A DNA stretch of 48,875 bases. Source: a virus. Below the pieces are notes generated by a model, which saw only the letters and a program-made list of their open reading frames with translations, did not search any database and was not told the origin of the DNA. Position 1 is the stretch's first letter. The number at the start of each line of letters is the position of its first letter. Shown piece after piece: positions 47,604 through 48,875 of this stretch. Where the stretch lies: positions 1 through 48,875 of IMG/VR virus record IMGVR_UViG_3300032240_000283; one strand, written 5' to 3'. Position numbers and translations under genes: made by a program.

Positions 47604-48011
47604 ATGGCTAACCCAAATATCGTCAACGTAACAAGTATCTACGGCAACGTCGGTTACGTTATTCCTTCGTCGGCAGCTACTGCCACGACTTCATGGACGT
47701 ACAACGGTACGACTTCGCTAACGGGCTTAACCCCTGCGGCAAGCACTGTGAACCGTATTACGTCTATCACCGCGTCAAATACGACTTCAAGTGCTGTGAC
47801 TGCAACGATTGCGATTGGTAACAATGCGACGTTCGGTTCAGCTACTGTAATTACGTATCCTGCGTATCAGATTTCAGTGCCGCCAAATGCGACTCTGATC
47901 ATCATCGACAAGACTAACTCTGTGTACATCACTGAGAATCAGTCTGTTGCTGCTTATTCTGGTACTGCTAGTGCGCTGACATTTACAGCGACCTTTGAGC
48001 AAATCACTTAA
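47604..48011 (+). CDS. Small fibre-associated beta protein
   Basis: A 135-residue protein (MANPNIVNVTSIYGNVGYVI). Thr/Ala/Ser-rich with repeated strands and almost no charge. It probably packs on the fibre or is a fibre tip. Ribosome site AAGGAG. Confidence 0.7.
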   Translation: MANPNIVNVTSIYGNVGYVIPSSAATATTSWTYNGTTSLTGLTPAASTVNRITSITASNTTSSAVTATIAIGNNATFGSATVITYPAYQISVPPNATLIIIDKTNSVYITENQSVAAYSGTASALTFTATFEQIT

Positions 48012-48022
48012 TCGGGGCTGAC

Positions 48023-48875
48023 ATGGGACTTCGTTATCCCGGTGGTTATGTCACGGCGACGTACAACCCGCTTGCCTACACTATTGCTGCTGCTAACCTG
48101 CTAGTTGTTGCTGGCGGGGGTGCTGGTGGATATGACCAAGGTGGCGGCGGCGGCGCAGGCGGCTTTCAGCTTATGTCATTTGGTTTTGTAACTGGTACTA
48201 CGTATAGCATCACCGTTGGTGCTGGCGGCACGGGCGTTTCTTCAAACAGCGTAGATGGCGGAAGCGGATCAAATTCTGTTTTTACTGGTGTTACAGCTAC
48301 GGGCGGTGGTGGTGGAGCTTCACTGTTTAGAGCTGGTATAAATGGCGGTTCAGGCGGCGGCGCTGGTGGGCGAGATGTTTCTGGTTCTGGTTCAATTGGC
48401 GGTACTGGTGTCGCTACGCAAGGAAACGCTGGTGGGTTTGTAAGCTCAGCGTCAACTTATTCTGGTGCTGGCGGTGGTGGTGCTGGTTCATCTGGAACTC
48501 CAGCCCTTACTACAGTTAAGGCTGGGAATGGCGGTTCTGGCGCGTCAACCACGATTACTGGGCCTCAAACGTATTACGCTGGAGGAGGCGGCGGCTGTGT
48601 AATATCAACTGACCTTACCCTTCGAGGTTTTGGCGGTGTGGGCGGTGGCGGCAATGGAACGGGCGTTAATAGCAGCGCTGGTTATCCAAATGGTTCGGCT
48701 GGAACTGCAAACACGGGAGGCGGAGGAGGTGGAACGCATACCTCAACTACTTCCTATGCGGGTGGCTCAGGTGTGGTCATTGTAAGAAACGGTAAAGCCG
48801 CTGCATCCTACACAGGTTCCCCTACAATTACTAACGTCGGTAGTGACTACGTATATACATTCACTGGCAACGGAT
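48023..48875 (+). CDS. Glycine-rich tail adhesin (3' end cut by window edge)
   Basis: The frame stays open for 284 codons to the window end, so the gene is partial. The N-terminus MGLRYPGGYVTATYN leads to a long region of Gly runs (YDQGGGGGAGGFQL, TATGGGGGASL, YYAGGGGGCVIS, GGVGGGGNGTGV, TANTGGGGGGTHTS). It ends VVIVRNGKAAASYTGSPTIT and a YVYTFTGNG segment, the typical closing of glycine-rich fibre domains that pack as poly-Gly-II helices in phage adhesins. The true stop should be only a few codons beyond the edge. Confidence 0.82.
   Translation, partial: MGLRYPGGYVTATYNPLAYTIAAANLLVVAGGGAGGYDQGGGGGAGGFQLMSFGFVTGTTYSITVGAGGTGVSSNSVDGGSGSNSVFTGVTATGGGGGASLFRAGINGGSGGGAGGRDVSGSGSIGGTGVATQGNAGGFVSSASTYSGAGGGGAGSSGTPALTTVKAGNGGSGASTTITGPQTYYAGGGGGCVISTDLTLRGFGGVGGGGNGTGVNSSAGYPNGSAGTANTGGGGGGTHTSTTSYAGGSGVVIVRNGKAAASYTGSPTITNVGSDYVYTFTGNG

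Noticed and set aside
1-48875. tRNA genes, insertion sequences, CRISPR arrays
   Set aside because: None was recognised by reading; no transposase, inverted-repeat-flanked element or spacer array was seen. A tRNA scan by program was not possible.

Overview
The window is almost certainly most or all of one tailed double-stranded DNA phage genome. Both edges cut through genes: a holin at the left edge and a glycine-rich tail-fibre gene at the right edge. The two edges would join into a normal tail-fibre/lysis order if the molecule were circular or circularly permuted, although I see no repeated sequence at the ends to prove it. Terminase, portal, scaffold, capsid, two adaptor-like proteins, a nozzle-like protein and large putative ejection proteins suggest a short-tailed (podovirus) particle, broadly of the SU10/P22 kind; no tape measure, sheath or tail tube is visible. 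A lipoprotein with a lipobox and an outer-membrane-type partner protein point to a Gram-negative host. Protein style (GG-motif virion proteins, modular fibres) resembles freshwater and marine environmental phages. No integrase, DNA polymerase, RNA polymerase or tRNA gene was recognised, so the lifestyle is open.

Layout. 1-12550 (+): lysis genes, an adaptor, a fibre-like protein, the nozzle-like protein and five large putative internal or ejection proteins, closed by a strong terminator at 12598-12625. 12625-17219 (-): a leftward block with two PD-(D/E)XK nucleases, a lipoprotein plus exported partner, a Cro-like regulator, an SSB-like protein and several small proteins, read from a divergent control region at 17220-17330. 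17331-21813 (+): a Cro/YdaS-like regulator, a DUF1376-type replication protein, a primase zinc finger, a DnaB/T7-type helicase, RuvC, an HNH-like nuclease and small accessory genes. 21884-26233 (+): accessory region with a calcineurin-like phosphoesterase, an extremely acidic protein in its own transcription unit, phage small-protein families, and about 500 bases without a gene that look like a large structured RNA. 26230-29190 (+): promoter, GIY-YIG nuclease and terminase. 29193-42929 (+): a giant polyvalent-type protein, portal, GroES-like co-chaperonin, scaffold, capsid, decoration-like proteins and a very basic GG-repeat protein. 42930-48875 (+): second adaptor, zinc-ribbon protein and a chain of tail fibres.

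How it works together. The two divergent regulators probably set the early balance between the leftward and rightward blocks. The helicase, zinc-finger and initiator-like proteins recruit host replication enzymes, while SSB, the RecB-like nucleases and RuvC process and resolve DNA. Terminase, portal, scaffold, co-chaperonin and capsid build the head. Adaptors, nozzle, internal proteins and fibres form the short tail and injection apparatus, and holin plus lysozyme release progeny. The most unusual items are the putative large RNA at 25502-25970, the acidic DNA-mimic-like protein at 23211-23456, the exported protein pair at 14402-15780 and the 1206-residue polyvalent-domain protein at 29193-32813.
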